Assembly: GCA_958451915.1 (NCBI GenBank)
Contig: CAUDRX010000057.1
Span: 1 to 12,534, forward strand
Source: an uncultured Peptococcaceae bacterium
GTDB lineage: Bacteria; Bacillota; Peptococcia; Peptococcales; Peptococcaceae
Direction of reading: 5' to 3'
DNA length: 12,534 nucleotides
The stretch's first letter is position 1. Every line of letters starts with the position of its first letter. Made by a program: the position numbers and the translations under genes. The notes under the pieces were generated by a model, which saw only the letters and a program-made list of their open reading frames with translations, was not told the DNA's origin and made no database searches. Below, piece by piece: positions 1 through 7,077 of the stretch.

Positions 1-8
1 ATTGGTCA

Positions 9-898
9 GCTTGAGAACCTTGTATTTCTAATATCGTCTCAAACTTGTTGAGACGAAGCCAAAACATATTCATAGCTTGAGAACCTTGTATTTCTAATAT
101 CGTCTCAAACCAAGAGAATTGGCTCCACTGGCGAAGGTGTGCTTGAGAACCTTGTATTTCTAATATCGTCTCAAACTCTCTGGAAGGTTGGCCGATACGG
201 TGTCGGGCTTGAGAACCTTGTATTTCTAATATCGTCTCAAACAGATATATGGTGCACACGTGACGCGGCAGGCTTGAGAACCTTGTATTTCTAATATCGT
301 CTCAAACTGGGATGCTTTTGTGCTGGAAGACATGCCGGCTTGAGAACCTTGTATTTCTAATATCGTCTCAAACGCCATCCTCTGCCGATGGGCGACCCGA
401 GCGGCTTGAGAACCTTGTATTTCTAATATCGTCTCAAACACCATATTGATTGACCGCCGAGATGTGATAGCTTGAGAACCTTGTATTTCTAATATCGTCT
501 CAAACTGCAATCCACGCATGACAGATGATGACATTGCTTGAGAACCTTGTATTTCTAATATCGTCTCAAACCGTACAACGCTCACGGCTGCATCGGTGAT
601 GCTTGAGAACCTTGTATTTCTAATATCGTCTCAAACTATTAGAACGACGGTCGTCCTCTTCTTCGGCTTGAGAACCTTGTATTTCTAATATCGTCTCAAA
701 CACGCTATCGCGCCGACAGATGGAACTACCCGCTTGAGAACCTTGTATTTCTAATATCGTCTCAAACGATGACAATCGGAGCCATGGTGACCACTCTGCT
801 TGAGAACCTTGTATTTCTAATATCGTCTCAAATTCGCAGGTGGTTCATCGAGCAGAATTTTGGCTTGAGAACCTTGTATTTTTAATGCTTTAAAATTA
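9..898. CRISPR. CRISPR array end, type II-like (36-nt repeat, 29-30-nt spacers)
   Basis: Thirteen 36-nt repeats start at 9, 75, 141, 207, 272, 338, 404, 470, 536, 601, 666, 732 and 798, and a half-degenerate one starts at 863. On the + strand each repeat begins GCTTGAGAACC and ends TCTCAAAC; on the - strand it begins GTTTGAGACG and ends TCTCAAGC. The first twelve copies are identical; copy 13 has T instead of C at its last base (833). The spacers are 29 or 30 nt and all differ. Bases 1-8 are the tail of a further spacer, so the array continues left of the window. The near-palindromic ends, 36/30 geometry and GTTTGAGA end resemble type II (Cas9) repeats, but no cas gene is in the window, so the type is inferred. 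Transcription direction is unresolved: the decayed repeat and terminator at the right end fit a + strand trailer, whereas the conserved GTTT-type 5' end fits a - strand crRNA. Confidence 0.97.
863..898 (+). repeat. Degenerate terminal CRISPR repeat / possible tracrRNA anti-repeat
   Basis: Bases 863-881 match the array repeat exactly (GCTTGAGAACCTTGTATTT), but 882-898 diverge. It lies 29 nt after copy 13, which is normal array spacing, so it arose as a repeat of this array. Decay of the distal half is typical of a trailer repeat. The changes also keep pairing with a - strand repeat RNA, largely through G-U wobbles and a small bulge. Confidence 0.85.
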
Positions 899-929
899 CA
901 ACAGCAGAGTGCATATGCAGATATATCGA

Positions 930-954
930 CCTCACCATTTCGGGTGAGGTTTTT
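930..954 (+). terminator. Rho-independent terminator downstream of the CRISPR array
   Basis: The 7-bp stem CCTCACC (930-936) and GGTGAGG (943-949) closes a 6-nt loop and is followed by TTTTT (950-954). There is no A-run on the left side that would make it bidirectional. It ends + strand transcripts coming from the array or the tracrRNA-like unit and insulates the operon downstream. Confidence 0.85.
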
Positions 955-1015
955 CTATTCCTACCCGTTCTATAAAAAATTCAAAATCACGGGCGTGCAT
1001 TTCGTGGTGGAATCG

Positions 1016-1045
1016 TCGACCGCTGGGGGTTGGTTGTGGTATAAT
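1016..1045 (+). promoter_or_regulatory. Promoter of the asp23-recN operon (extended -10)
   Basis: A perfect TATAAT at 1040-1045 is preceded by TGG, giving an extended -10 (TGnTATAAT from 1037). A plausible -35, TCGACC at 1016-1021, lies 18 nt upstream. It sits 45 nt before the first start codon of a ten-gene co-directional block and just after a terminator, so it probably drives the whole operon. Confidence 0.65.
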
Positions 1046-1090
1046 AAATTAGTGTGAATTTCTTTAAGGTCGACATAAGGAGCGAGCGCG

Positions 1091-1531
1091 ATGGCTGAAG
1101 AGAAACGATTAGAGAATGGCCAGGGGCAGATAAACAGCACGGCGTTTGGCACGATCCGCGTGGATGACGAGGTGGTTGCGCAGACGGCGGCGATCGCGGT
1201 GAGTCGTGTGGAGGGCGTGGTGGACACGTTTGGCACGGCGGGCGAAGGGTTTATCGGCAGTGTGACGGATAATTTTTCTGGTATGCTGGGTAAGAAACCG
1301 GGTATCAGAGGCGTTCGTGTCGATTATAAGGATGGCGGATTCTATCTGGTGATCAATATTAAGGTCTTTTATGGTTATGCGATCCCGGATCTGGCGAATG
1401 TCATTCAACGAAGAGTTAAAGAAGAAGTTGAGTTGATGACTGGCACGAAGGTGAAAATGGTTGATATCTTTGTGCAGGGCATTGACTTCAGTAATACCAC
1501 AGATATGGAAATGGGGGAACAATATGCGTAA
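1091..1531 (+). CDS. Asp23/Gls24 (YqhY-type) family protein
   Basis: This 146-residue protein belongs to the Asp23/Gls24 family (DUF322). The family is small, mostly cytoplasmic or membrane-associated and linked to envelope stress; in Bacillus the YqhY member is tied to fatty-acid synthesis control. The typical pattern is visible: GTIRVDDEVVAQTAAIAVSR near residues 18-37, then alternating strands and a C-terminal block with ANVIQRRVKEEVE and VKMVDIFVQGIDF. The start has AAGGAG (1077-1082) 8 nt upstream. It is the first gene of the operon and overlaps nusB by 8 nt, as yqhY precedes nusB in Bacillus; accB/accC, which precede it there, are absent here. The exact cellular role is not shown by the sequence. 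Confidence 0.9.
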   Translation: MAEEKRLENGQGQINSTAFGTIRVDDEVVAQTAAIAVSRVEGVVDTFGTAGEGFIGSVTDNFSGMLGKKPGIRGVRVDYKDGGFYLVINIKVFYGYAIPDLANVIQRRVKEEVELMTGTKVKMVDIFVQGIDFSNTTDMEMGEQYA

Positions 1532-2012
1532 ACTTGCGAGACAGATCGCTTTTCTTCTGATCTATTCGAGCGATATGGGGCAGACGGATCATCATACGGT
1601 ATTAGATTATTATTTAGATGATAAAGAAAATCTGGAAGATTTCCTGGAAGCGGCGAATATCCTTTCGATCTTTCCGGAACTGGATGTAGATACGCTGGAG
1701 AGTGCGCTGGAGGATGAGGATAAAGCCTATATCCGTGATACGGTCAGCGGTACGCTGGAAAATCTGGTGGACATTGACAATCTGATCAATGCACAGGCGA
1801 AGCATTGGAGTACGCTGCGGATGATGAGCGCGGATAAGAACATTCTGCGTATGGGCGTCTATGAGTTGCGTTTTGCATCGGACAAGACGGCGCCGGTGGT
1901 TGTGATCAACGAAGCGGTTGAACTGGCGAAGCTCTATGGAGACGAAGAGTCCTATAAATTTGTTAATGGCATCCTGGATGGGATCCGCAAGAAGGCGGAG
2001 AACGATGCGTGA
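1524..2012 (+). CDS. nusB: Transcription antitermination factor NusB
   Basis: NusB binds the boxA sequence of rRNA leader transcripts together with S10 (NusE) and helps RNA polymerase read through rRNA operons. The 162-residue product begins MRKLARQIAFLLIYSSDM, the usual N-terminal helix. It carries the C-terminal family signature ILRMGVYELRF followed by VVVINEAVELAKLYGDEESYKFVNGILDGI. The acidic segment around residues 35-75 makes it slightly longer than many NusB proteins (about 130-150). I chose the ATG at 1524 over an upstream in-frame start because GGGGGA (1513-1518) sits just before it and homology begins there. It overlaps asp23 by 8 nt and xseA by 8 nt, so translation is probably coupled. 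Confidence 0.95.
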   Translation: MRKLARQIAFLLIYSSDMGQTDHHTVLDYYLDDKENLEDFLEAANILSIFPELDVDTLESALEDEDKAYIRDTVSGTLENLVDIDNLINAQAKHWSTLRMMSADKNILRMGVYELRFASDKTAPVVVINEAVELAKLYGDEESYKFVNGILDGIRKKAENDA

Positions 2013-3228
2013 CCAGGGTGTCGTTAAAGTATCGGTTCTGAACGACTACATCAAGACGATCTTTGAGTCGAACGATGTGCTGCAGAACATCCGTGTGCAG
2101 GGCGAGATCTCAAATTTCAAGCGGCATGCGGCGAGCGGTCATTGCTATTTTTCGATCAAGGATGAAAAGGCGGCGATCAATTGTGTGATGTTCCGATCGG
2201 CGGCGCAGATGCTGCGCACGCTGCCGCAGAATGGCCAGGCGGTGATCGCTCAGGGGAGTGTTTCTGTCTATACGAAAAGTGGCAGTTACCAGCTTTATGT
2301 GCAGCGGCTCCTGCCGGTGGGCATTGGCGATCTGCAGGTGCAGTACGAAAAGCTGAAGGCGAAGCTGGCGGCGGAGGGGGTCTTCAAAACGGAGGACACT
2401 CGTCGTTCACTGCCGCGCATGCCGCATAAGATCGGCATTGTTACTTCGCCTACGGGCGCTGTGATCCGTGATATGCTGCGGGTGCTGAAGCGGCGCTGGC
2501 CGCTGGCGGATGTGCTCCTGGTACCGGCATCGGTACAGGGTCAGGATGGGGCGCGTTCGATCGAGGCGGGCTTGCGCACGCTTTATGCACGCGAGGACGT
2601 TGATATGATCATCGTGGGCCGCGGCGGTGGCTCGCTGGAGGACCTCTGGAATTTCAATGAGGAACGAGTGGTCCGCACAATCGCTGAGAGTCCGGTGCCG
2701 ATCATCAGTGCGGTCGGGCATGAGACAGACGTAACGCTTGCGGATTTTGCGGCGGACGTACGTGCTGGTACTCCCTCGATGGCGGCAGAATTGGCGGTGC
2801 CGGATCAGCAGGCGCTGATGGGTCAGATCGCGGAGGCACGCGCACAGCTCGGCAAACAGGTAGGCAATATCCTGACGCACAAGCAGGCGGTCCTGGCGGG
2901 GTATCTTTCTGGTGGCGTACTGAAGGATGCTTCAAAACTCCTGGCGCCTTATTATATGCATTTGGATCAACGCTGGAGCGAGTTGGAGCACACACTGGCG
3001 CAGTGCCTTGAGGACAAGCAGAAACGTTTTGCTGATGCGATTTCTACACTGGATGCGCTGAGCCCGCTCAAGGTGCTGGCGCGTGGTTACTCTTTCTGCG
3101 AGAAAGAGGGGCATGCCGTGTCTTCCGCGGCTGATGTGGCTGTTGGTGATGCGCTGACGCTGCATTTTTCAGATGGCATTGTCGAAAGCAACGTGACGAA
3201 ACTTTCATTAAAGAGGGATCGAACATGA
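2005..3228 (+). CDS. xseA: Exodeoxyribonuclease VII large subunit
   Basis: This is the catalytic subunit of exonuclease VII, a metal-independent nuclease that degrades single-stranded DNA from both ends to acid-insoluble oligonucleotides. It works with several copies of XseB. The 407-residue protein has an N-terminal OB-fold (VSVLNDYIKTIFESNDVLQNIRVQGEISNF at about 8-37). The catalytic domain contains KIGIVTSPTGAVIRDM, GRGGGSLEDLWNFNEE (205-220) and VGHETDVTLADFAADVRAGTPS (about 237-258), then a helical C-terminal region. The ATG at 2005 fits the family N-terminus and has GGAG (1997-2000) upstream; a longer in-frame extension inside nusB is unsupported. It overlaps nusB by 8 nt and xseB by 4 nt (ATGA). 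folD, often located between nusB and xseA, is missing. Confidence 0.96.
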   Translation: MRDQGVVKVSVLNDYIKTIFESNDVLQNIRVQGEISNFKRHAASGHCYFSIKDEKAAINCVMFRSAAQMLRTLPQNGQAVIAQGSVSVYTKSGSYQLYVQRLLPVGIGDLQVQYEKLKAKLAAEGVFKTEDTRRSLPRMPHKIGIVTSPTGAVIRDMLRVLKRRWPLADVLLVPASVQGQDGARSIEAGLRTLYAREDVDMIIVGRGGGSLEDLWNFNEERVVRTIAESPVPIISAVGHETDVTLADFAADVRAGTPSMAAELAVPDQQALMGQIAEARAQLGKQVGNILTHKQAVLAGYLSGGVLKDASKLLAPYYMHLDQRWSELEHTLAQCLEDKQKRFADAISTLDALSPLKVLARGYSFCEKEGHAVSSAADVAVGDALTLHFSDGIVESNVTKLSLKRDRT

Positions 3229-3452
3229 ACGAAGAAATACAACAGTTGAGCTTTGAACAAGCGATGAATGGCCTGGAAGAGGCGTTAAAAGCGCTCAGCC
3301 AAGGGGATATCCCTCTGGAAGAGGCGGTGTCACAGTATAAGAATGGCCTGGATATGGCGGGACTGTGCCAAAAGATGCTGCGCGATGCAGAGAGTGAGAT
3401 CAAGATCCTGCAGGATGGTATCGAGCAGGATTTCCATGTGGAGGGAGAATGA
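3225..3452 (+). CDS. xseB: Exodeoxyribonuclease VII small subunit
   Basis: This 75-residue helical protein is the regulatory/assembly subunit that coats the large subunit XseA. The family pattern LSFEQAMNGLEEALKALSQGDIPLEEAVSQYKNGLDMAGLCQKML is plain at residues 8-52. The length is normal for the family (about 60-85). Its start overlaps the xseA stop as ATGA, a classic translational coupling that suits the many small subunits needed per large subunit. A purine-rich AGAGGGA lies just upstream at 3211-3217. Confidence 0.95.
   Translation: MNEEIQQLSFEQAMNGLEEALKALSQGDIPLEEAVSQYKNGLDMAGLCQKMLRDAESEIKILQDGIEQDFHVEGE
3443..3447 (+). promoter_or_regulatory. Ribosome binding site that decides the ispA start
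   Basis: GGGAG at 3443-3447 lies inside the 3' end of xseB. It is 1 nt from the ATG at 3449 but 7 nt from the ATG at 3455, so it favours 3455 as the main ispA start. Confidence 0.6.
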
Positions 3453-3454
3453 TC

Positions 3455-4339
3455 ATGAGCAAGGAAAAAATGGCCGAGCTGACACAGATGGTAGAAGCAC
3501 ATCTGCCATCTGTGCTGCCGGAAAAAGATGGTTTTAATGATGTTCTTGTTGACGCGATGGCCTATAGTCTGCTCTCGGGCGGCAAGCGTCTGCGGCCGGT
3601 GCTGGCGCTGGCGTCTTGTGCGGCGGTGGGCGGTGATATCCGGGATGCACTGACGAGCGCCTGCTCGATCGAGTGCATCCATGCTTATTCTCTGATCCAC
3701 GATGACCTGCCGGGGATGGATGATGACGAACTGCGCCGCGGCAAACCAACGAACCACATCGTCTATGGTGTGGGCATGGCAACGCTGGCTGGTGATGGGT
3801 TGCAGACGCAGGCATTCGAGGTCATCAGTGACGATTGGCTCGCCAAAGGTCAGCCGGAGATTGGATTGAAAGTGCTCAATGAACTGGCACGTGGTGCCGG
3901 GAATCAGGGGATGGTTGTGGGCCAGGCGCAAGATTTGCTCTGTGAAGGGAAAAAGATCGATGAGATCACGATGAAATATATTCATGCACACAAGACAGGC
4001 GCGCTCATCATCGCGGCAGCCCGAATCGGTGCGATCATCGGCGGTGCGGATCCTTCACAGCTGGAAGCGCTCTCGCGTTATGCGATGCATATCGGACTGG
4101 CTTTTCAGATCACTGACGACATCCTGGATGTCGTTGGTGATACTGCGGTGCTGGGCAAACCTGTTGGCAGCGATGAGAAGAACGAGAAAGCGACCTACCC
4201 TTCGATGTATGGCCTGGATGAATCTCGTGCTATGGCTGAGGAACAGTGTCAGCAGGCCCATGATGCGATCAGGGATCTGCCGGGTGACACTGACGTTTTA
4301 CATTACCTGGCTGATTATATCGTAAAGCGTCAAAAGTGA
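3455..4339 (+). CDS. ispA: Polyprenyl (farnesyl/geranyl) diphosphate synthase
   Basis: IspA condenses isopentenyl diphosphate with dimethylallyl and geranyl diphosphate to make farnesyl diphosphate, the precursor of undecaprenyl and quinone side chains. The 294-residue protein has the substrate-binding GGKRLRP, the first Asp-rich motif DDLPGMD (residues 83-89, the bacterial DDx4D form) followed by DDELRRGKPTNH, and the second motif DDILD (221-225) within FQITDDILD. An ATG at 3449 overlaps the xseB stop (ATGA), but it lies directly against GGGAG (3443-3447). The ATG at 3455 has a good 7-nt spacing, so I prefer it; the difference is two residues. dxs, which acts earlier in the same pathway, follows 48 nt later. 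Chain-length specificity (C15 or longer) cannot be settled by eye. Confidence 0.94.
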   Translation: MSKEKMAELTQMVEAHLPSVLPEKDGFNDVLVDAMAYSLLSGGKRLRPVLALASCAAVGGDIRDALTSACSIECIHAYSLIHDDLPGMDDDELRRGKPTNHIVYGVGMATLAGDGLQTQAFEVISDDWLAKGQPEIGLKVLNELARGAGNQGMVVGQAQDLLCEGKKIDEITMKYIHAHKTGALIIAAARIGAIIGGADPSQLEALSRYAMHIGLAFQITDDILDVVGDTAVLGKPVGSDEKNEKATYPSMYGLDESRAMAEEQCQQAHDAIRDLPGDTDVLHYLADYIVKRQK

Positions 4340-4387
4340 CGGTGGCAGGTGTTAAAAATAGAGTTTGAGTGAGGGAGGGGACATGGT

Positions 4388-6253
4388 ATGTTAGAGAACA
4401 TTCAATCCAAAGATATTAAGGGGCTGTCCATCGATCAGCTGTACGCACTGGCGCGGGAGATCCGGCAGCGTTTGATCGAGGTCTGCGCTAAAAATGGCGG
4501 ACACCTTGCGCCAAATTTAGGTATTGTGGAGATCACCCTCGCCCTGCATTATGTATATGATTTCCCTGAGGATAAGATCATCTGGGACGTGGGACATCAG
4601 GCCTATGTGCATAAACTCCTGACAGGCCGCAATGATCGGTTTGATACGCTGCGTCAGTATGGTGGGATCTCTGGCTTTCCGAAACGCAGCGAGAGCGTGT
4701 ATGATGTTTTTGGGGCTGGTCATGCCAGTACGTCTATCTCCGCTGCAGACGGCTTTGCGGTAGCGCGGGATCTGCTCAGCGAAGATAACGAAGTCATCGC
4801 TGTGATCGGTGATGGGGCAATGACTGGAGGGATGGCATTCGAAGCGCTCAATTACGCTGCCCATCTGCAGACGAAAATGACGGTCATCCTCAATGATAAT
4901 GAAATGAGCATTGGACCAAACGTTGGCGGGATGAGTCAATATCTTACGCGTATGCGCACGGATCCGGGATATAACCGTTTTAAGGAAGATATGGAGTATT
5001 TTCTCAAACGGATCCCGAACATCGGACCGAAGATGGCCGAGATGGCCGATCGCCTGAAAGATTCTGTGAAACATATGCTGACTTCGGGCAGCTTTTTTGA
5101 GGAACTGGGGCTAAGATACTACGGCCCGGTGAATGGGCATGATCTCGAAGAATTGATCCATGTGTTTGAGAACAGCAAACAATTCAATGCACCAGTCTTG
5201 ATCCATTGCCTGACGGAGAAGGGGCGCGGTTATCTGCCGGCTCAACAGCATCCGGACAAGTTCCACGGCGTTGGCGCTTTTGATATCAAAACAGGCGAGG
5301 TCTATTCAATCTCGGATAAACCAAGCTATACAGAGGTCTTTTCTCAGACCCTGGTGGATCTGGCGAAAGAAGATGGCCGTATCGTTGGCATGACAGCGGC
5401 GATGGCATCGGGCACCGGGATGGATGCTTTTCATAAAGCGTATCCGAAACGAGCCTTTGATGTGGGCATTGCTGAAGAGCATGCGGCAACAATGGCCAGT
5501 GCGATGGCGCTGGAAGGGCTGAAACCGGTTGTTGCGATCTATTCGACTTTTATGCAGCGAGCCTATGATCAGCTTATCCATGACTGTGCGCTGCAGGATG
5601 CACCGGTTGTGTTCGCGCTTGATCGCGCGGGCATCGTTGGTGCAGATGGACCGACCCATCATGGGGTCTTTGATCTCAGCTACCTGCGCACCATTCCTGG
5701 CATGACAGTGATGGCTCCAAAGGACGAGCCGGAGCTGCAGCATATGCTCTATAGTGCGCTCCAATATGGCTGTCTGGCGGCGATCCGCTATCCTCGTGGT
5801 CGTGGACCGGGACATGCGCTGGTCAGACATTATGAACTTCTGCCGTATGGTAAAGCAGAAACATTGCGTTCTGGTAAGGATGCAACGATCGTTGCTGTGG
5901 GGGCGATGGTCACCGCAGCTGAGGAGACGGCTGCGCGTCTTCTGACGGAACACGGATTGGACATTGGTGTGATCAATGCACGCTTTGTCAAGCCGCTCGA
6001 TATCGACTGTATCCTTTCAGCGGCAAAGGCAACCGGGCGCATCATTACTATGGAGGAAAATGTCCTGGCAGGTGGTTTTGGCAGTGCGGTCCTGGAAGCG
6101 TTGTGTGACGCAGGCATGCAGGTGCCTGTGCTGCGGCTGGGGCTGCCTGATGCGTTTGTGCCGCACGGTGATACGGGACGCTTGAAGGATGATCTGGGAT
6201 TAACGCCGGATAAGATGGCGCAAAAGATCGCCCAATTTTTGAACGAAGGATAA
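4388..6253 (+). CDS. dxs: 1-deoxy-D-xylulose-5-phosphate synthase
   Basis: DXS is the thiamine-diphosphate enzyme that joins pyruvate and glyceraldehyde 3-phosphate in the first step of the MEP isoprenoid pathway. The 621-residue length is typical. Visible blocks are APNLGIVEITLALH and DVGHQAYVHKLLTGR near the N-terminus, and FGAGHASTSISAADGFAVA. The ThDP/metal motif GDGAMTGGM starts at 141, and the catalytic glutamate region GIAEEHAATMASAMAL has its key Glu at about 363. DRAGIVGADGPTHHGVFDLSYLR and a C-terminal transketolase domain (VGAMVTAAEE, PLDID, GGFGSAV) follow. GGAGGGG (4374-4380) is 7 nt before the ATG at 4388; another ATG at 4383 is out of frame. It shares the operon with ispA upstream and sits 3 nt before tlyA. 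No MEP genes other than dxs are in the window. Confidence 0.97.
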   Translation: MLENIQSKDIKGLSIDQLYALAREIRQRLIEVCAKNGGHLAPNLGIVEITLALHYVYDFPEDKIIWDVGHQAYVHKLLTGRNDRFDTLRQYGGISGFPKRSESVYDVFGAGHASTSISAADGFAVARDLLSEDNEVIAVIGDGAMTGGMAFEALNYAAHLQTKMTVILNDNEMSIGPNVGGMSQYLTRMRTDPGYNRFKEDMEYFLKRIPNIGPKMAEMADRLKDSVKHMLTSGSFFEELGLRYYGPVNGHDLEELIHVFENSKQFNAPVLIHCLTEKGRGYLPAQQHPDKFHGVGAFDIKTGEVYSISDKPSYTEVFSQTLVDLAKEDGRIVGMTAAMASGTGMDAFHKAYPKRAFDVGIAEEHAATMASAMALEGLKPVVAIYSTFMQRAYDQLIHDCALQDAPVVFALDRAGIVGADGPTHHGVFDLSYLRTIPGMTVMAPKDEPELQHMLYSALQYGCLAAIRYPRGRGPGHALVRHYELLPYGKAETLRSGKDATIVAVGAMVTAAEETAARLLTEHGLDIGVINARFVKPLDIDCILSAAKATGRIITMEENVLAGGFGSAVLEALCDAGMQVPVLRLGLPDAFVPHGDTGRLKDDLGLTPDKMAQKIAQFLNEG

Positions 6254-6256
6254 ACA

Positions 6257-7075
6257 ATGGCAAAAAAAGAACGATTGGATGTATTGCTCGTCTCGAAAGG
6301 ATTGTGCGAGACCCGAGAAAAAGCTCAAAAGTATATCATGGCCGGCATGGTACTAGTCAATGATCAGAAAGTCGATAAAGCCGGCACAAAAGTTCTGGTT
6401 GACAGCCAATTGCGTCTTGTGGGTGAGCCGCTGCCGTATGCCAGCCGCGGAGGATTCAAACTGGCAGAGGCGTTCAAACGCTTTCCGATCTCTATGGAAG
6501 GTGCGGTCGTTGTTGACCTTGGCGCGTCAACGGGTGGTTTTGTGGACTGTGCTTTACAGCACGGCGCTAAGCGTGTTTACGCGGTTGATGTAGGATACGG
6601 TCAGCTGGCCTGGAAACTGCGTACCGATGAACGTGTGATCAATATGGAAAAAACTAATGCGCGCTTTCTCACCCCGGCAGATTTTCCGGAGCTGATGGAC
6701 TGGATGACGACAGACGTGGCCTTTATCTCACTGACAAAGATCCTGCCTGCCGCATACAGCATCCTGAAAGAAGAGGGTAGTGGTGTGGCATTGATCAAGC
6801 CTCAGTTTGAGGCAGGTCGCGATAAAGTTGGCAAGAATGGGGTTGTGCGTGATCCCGCGGTGCATGAAGAGGTCATCGAAAAGATCCTTGCATTTAATGC
6901 TGAACTTGGCTTCAAGACGCTTGGAGTGGTCCACTCGCCGATCCAGGGGCCGCAGGGCAATATTGAATACCTGTATTGGTTCACTAAGGATCCGCAAGCA
7001 GAAGCAGTTGCGGTCGATGTACACGCGCTTGTGCAGCAGACTTTTGCAGATTTTGGCAAGAGGGATGATGCCTGA
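6257..7075 (+). CDS. tlyA: TlyA family rRNA (cytidine-2'-O)-methyltransferase
   Basis: TlyA-family proteins methylate ribose 2'-OH groups of cytidines in rRNA; characterised members affect capreomycin sensitivity, and some were called hemolysins. The 272-residue protein starts with an S4 RNA-binding domain (about 1-62: RLDVLLVSKGLCETREKAQKYIMAGMVLVN). YASRGGFKLAEAF follows, then a FtsJ/RrmJ-like SAM-binding fold with motif I VDLGASTGGFVDCAL (VD at 86-87). ALIKPQFEAGRDKVGKNGVVRD is also conserved in the family. RBS GAAGGA (6245-6250) overlaps the end of dxs. The dxs-tlyA-nadK-argR-recN order is widespread in Firmicutes. Which rRNA sites it modifies here cannot be read from the sequence. Confidence 0.93.
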   Translation: MAKKERLDVLLVSKGLCETREKAQKYIMAGMVLVNDQKVDKAGTKVLVDSQLRLVGEPLPYASRGGFKLAEAFKRFPISMEGAVVVDLGASTGGFVDCALQHGAKRVYAVDVGYGQLAWKLRTDERVINMEKTNARFLTPADFPELMDWMTTDVAFISLTKILPAAYSILKEEGSGVALIKPQFEAGRDKVGKNGVVRDPAVHEEVIEKILAFNAELGFKTLGVVHSPIQGPQGNIEYLYWFTKDPQAEAVAVDVHALVQQTFADFGKRDDA

Positions 7076-7077
7076 CG

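Larger units (their letters stand above)
863..954 (+). ncRNA. Candidate tracrRNA-like RNA (anti-repeat plus terminator hairpin)
   Basis: If the crRNA is read from the - strand, its repeat pairs with 863-887 over about 25 bp (wobbles at 882 and 887). A small internal loop follows (C888 against three crRNA bases), then an 8-position lower stem with 889-896. That stem holds seven pairs, including G-U at both 890 and 896, and one G/A mismatch at 892. This bulged anti-repeat resembles Cas9 duplexes. Downstream are a possible small hairpin (GCA 904-906 with TGC 910-912) and the terminator at 930-954. Against this reading, no clear promoter is visible just upstream, where spacer 834-862 and repeat 13 lie, and a decayed trailer repeat followed by a terminator would look similar. 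I cannot tell which without the cas genes or RNA data. Confidence 0.4.

Noticed and set aside
226..585. A 119-codon minus-strand open frame with a repeated FETILEIQGSQA peptide
   Set aside because: It is the translation of the CRISPR repeats; the 66-nt period is a multiple of three, so the frame stays open until a 29-nt spacer shifts it. It is not a repeat protein.
9..898. Type V-A (Cas12a) or type VI assignment of the array
   Set aside because: The repeat lacks the 3' hairpin with TCTAC and GTAGAT typical of V-A on either strand. Type VI also has 36-nt repeats, but the terminal inverted repeat and GTTTGAGA end fit type II better.
910..919. Palindrome TGCATATGCA between the array and the terminator, as a regulator site
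   Set aside because: It is short, isolated and inside the possible tracrRNA/trailer transcript; nothing else supports an operator there.
3068..3991. Long minus-strand open frame (307 codons) opposite xseA, xseB and ispA
   Set aside because: It lies antisense to three well-supported genes, has no family signature and no ribosome site; such frames arise from the codon bias of the real genes.
4340..4387. Possible terminator or promoter between ispA and dxs
   Set aside because: No hairpin with a T-run and no -10/-35 pair are seen in these 48 nt, only a strong RBS, so the operon is taken as continuous.
5306..5953. Minus-strand open frame of 215 codons opposite dxs
   Set aside because: It is fully inside the dxs coding region, with no homology features and an unlikely composition rich in Arg, His and Cys.
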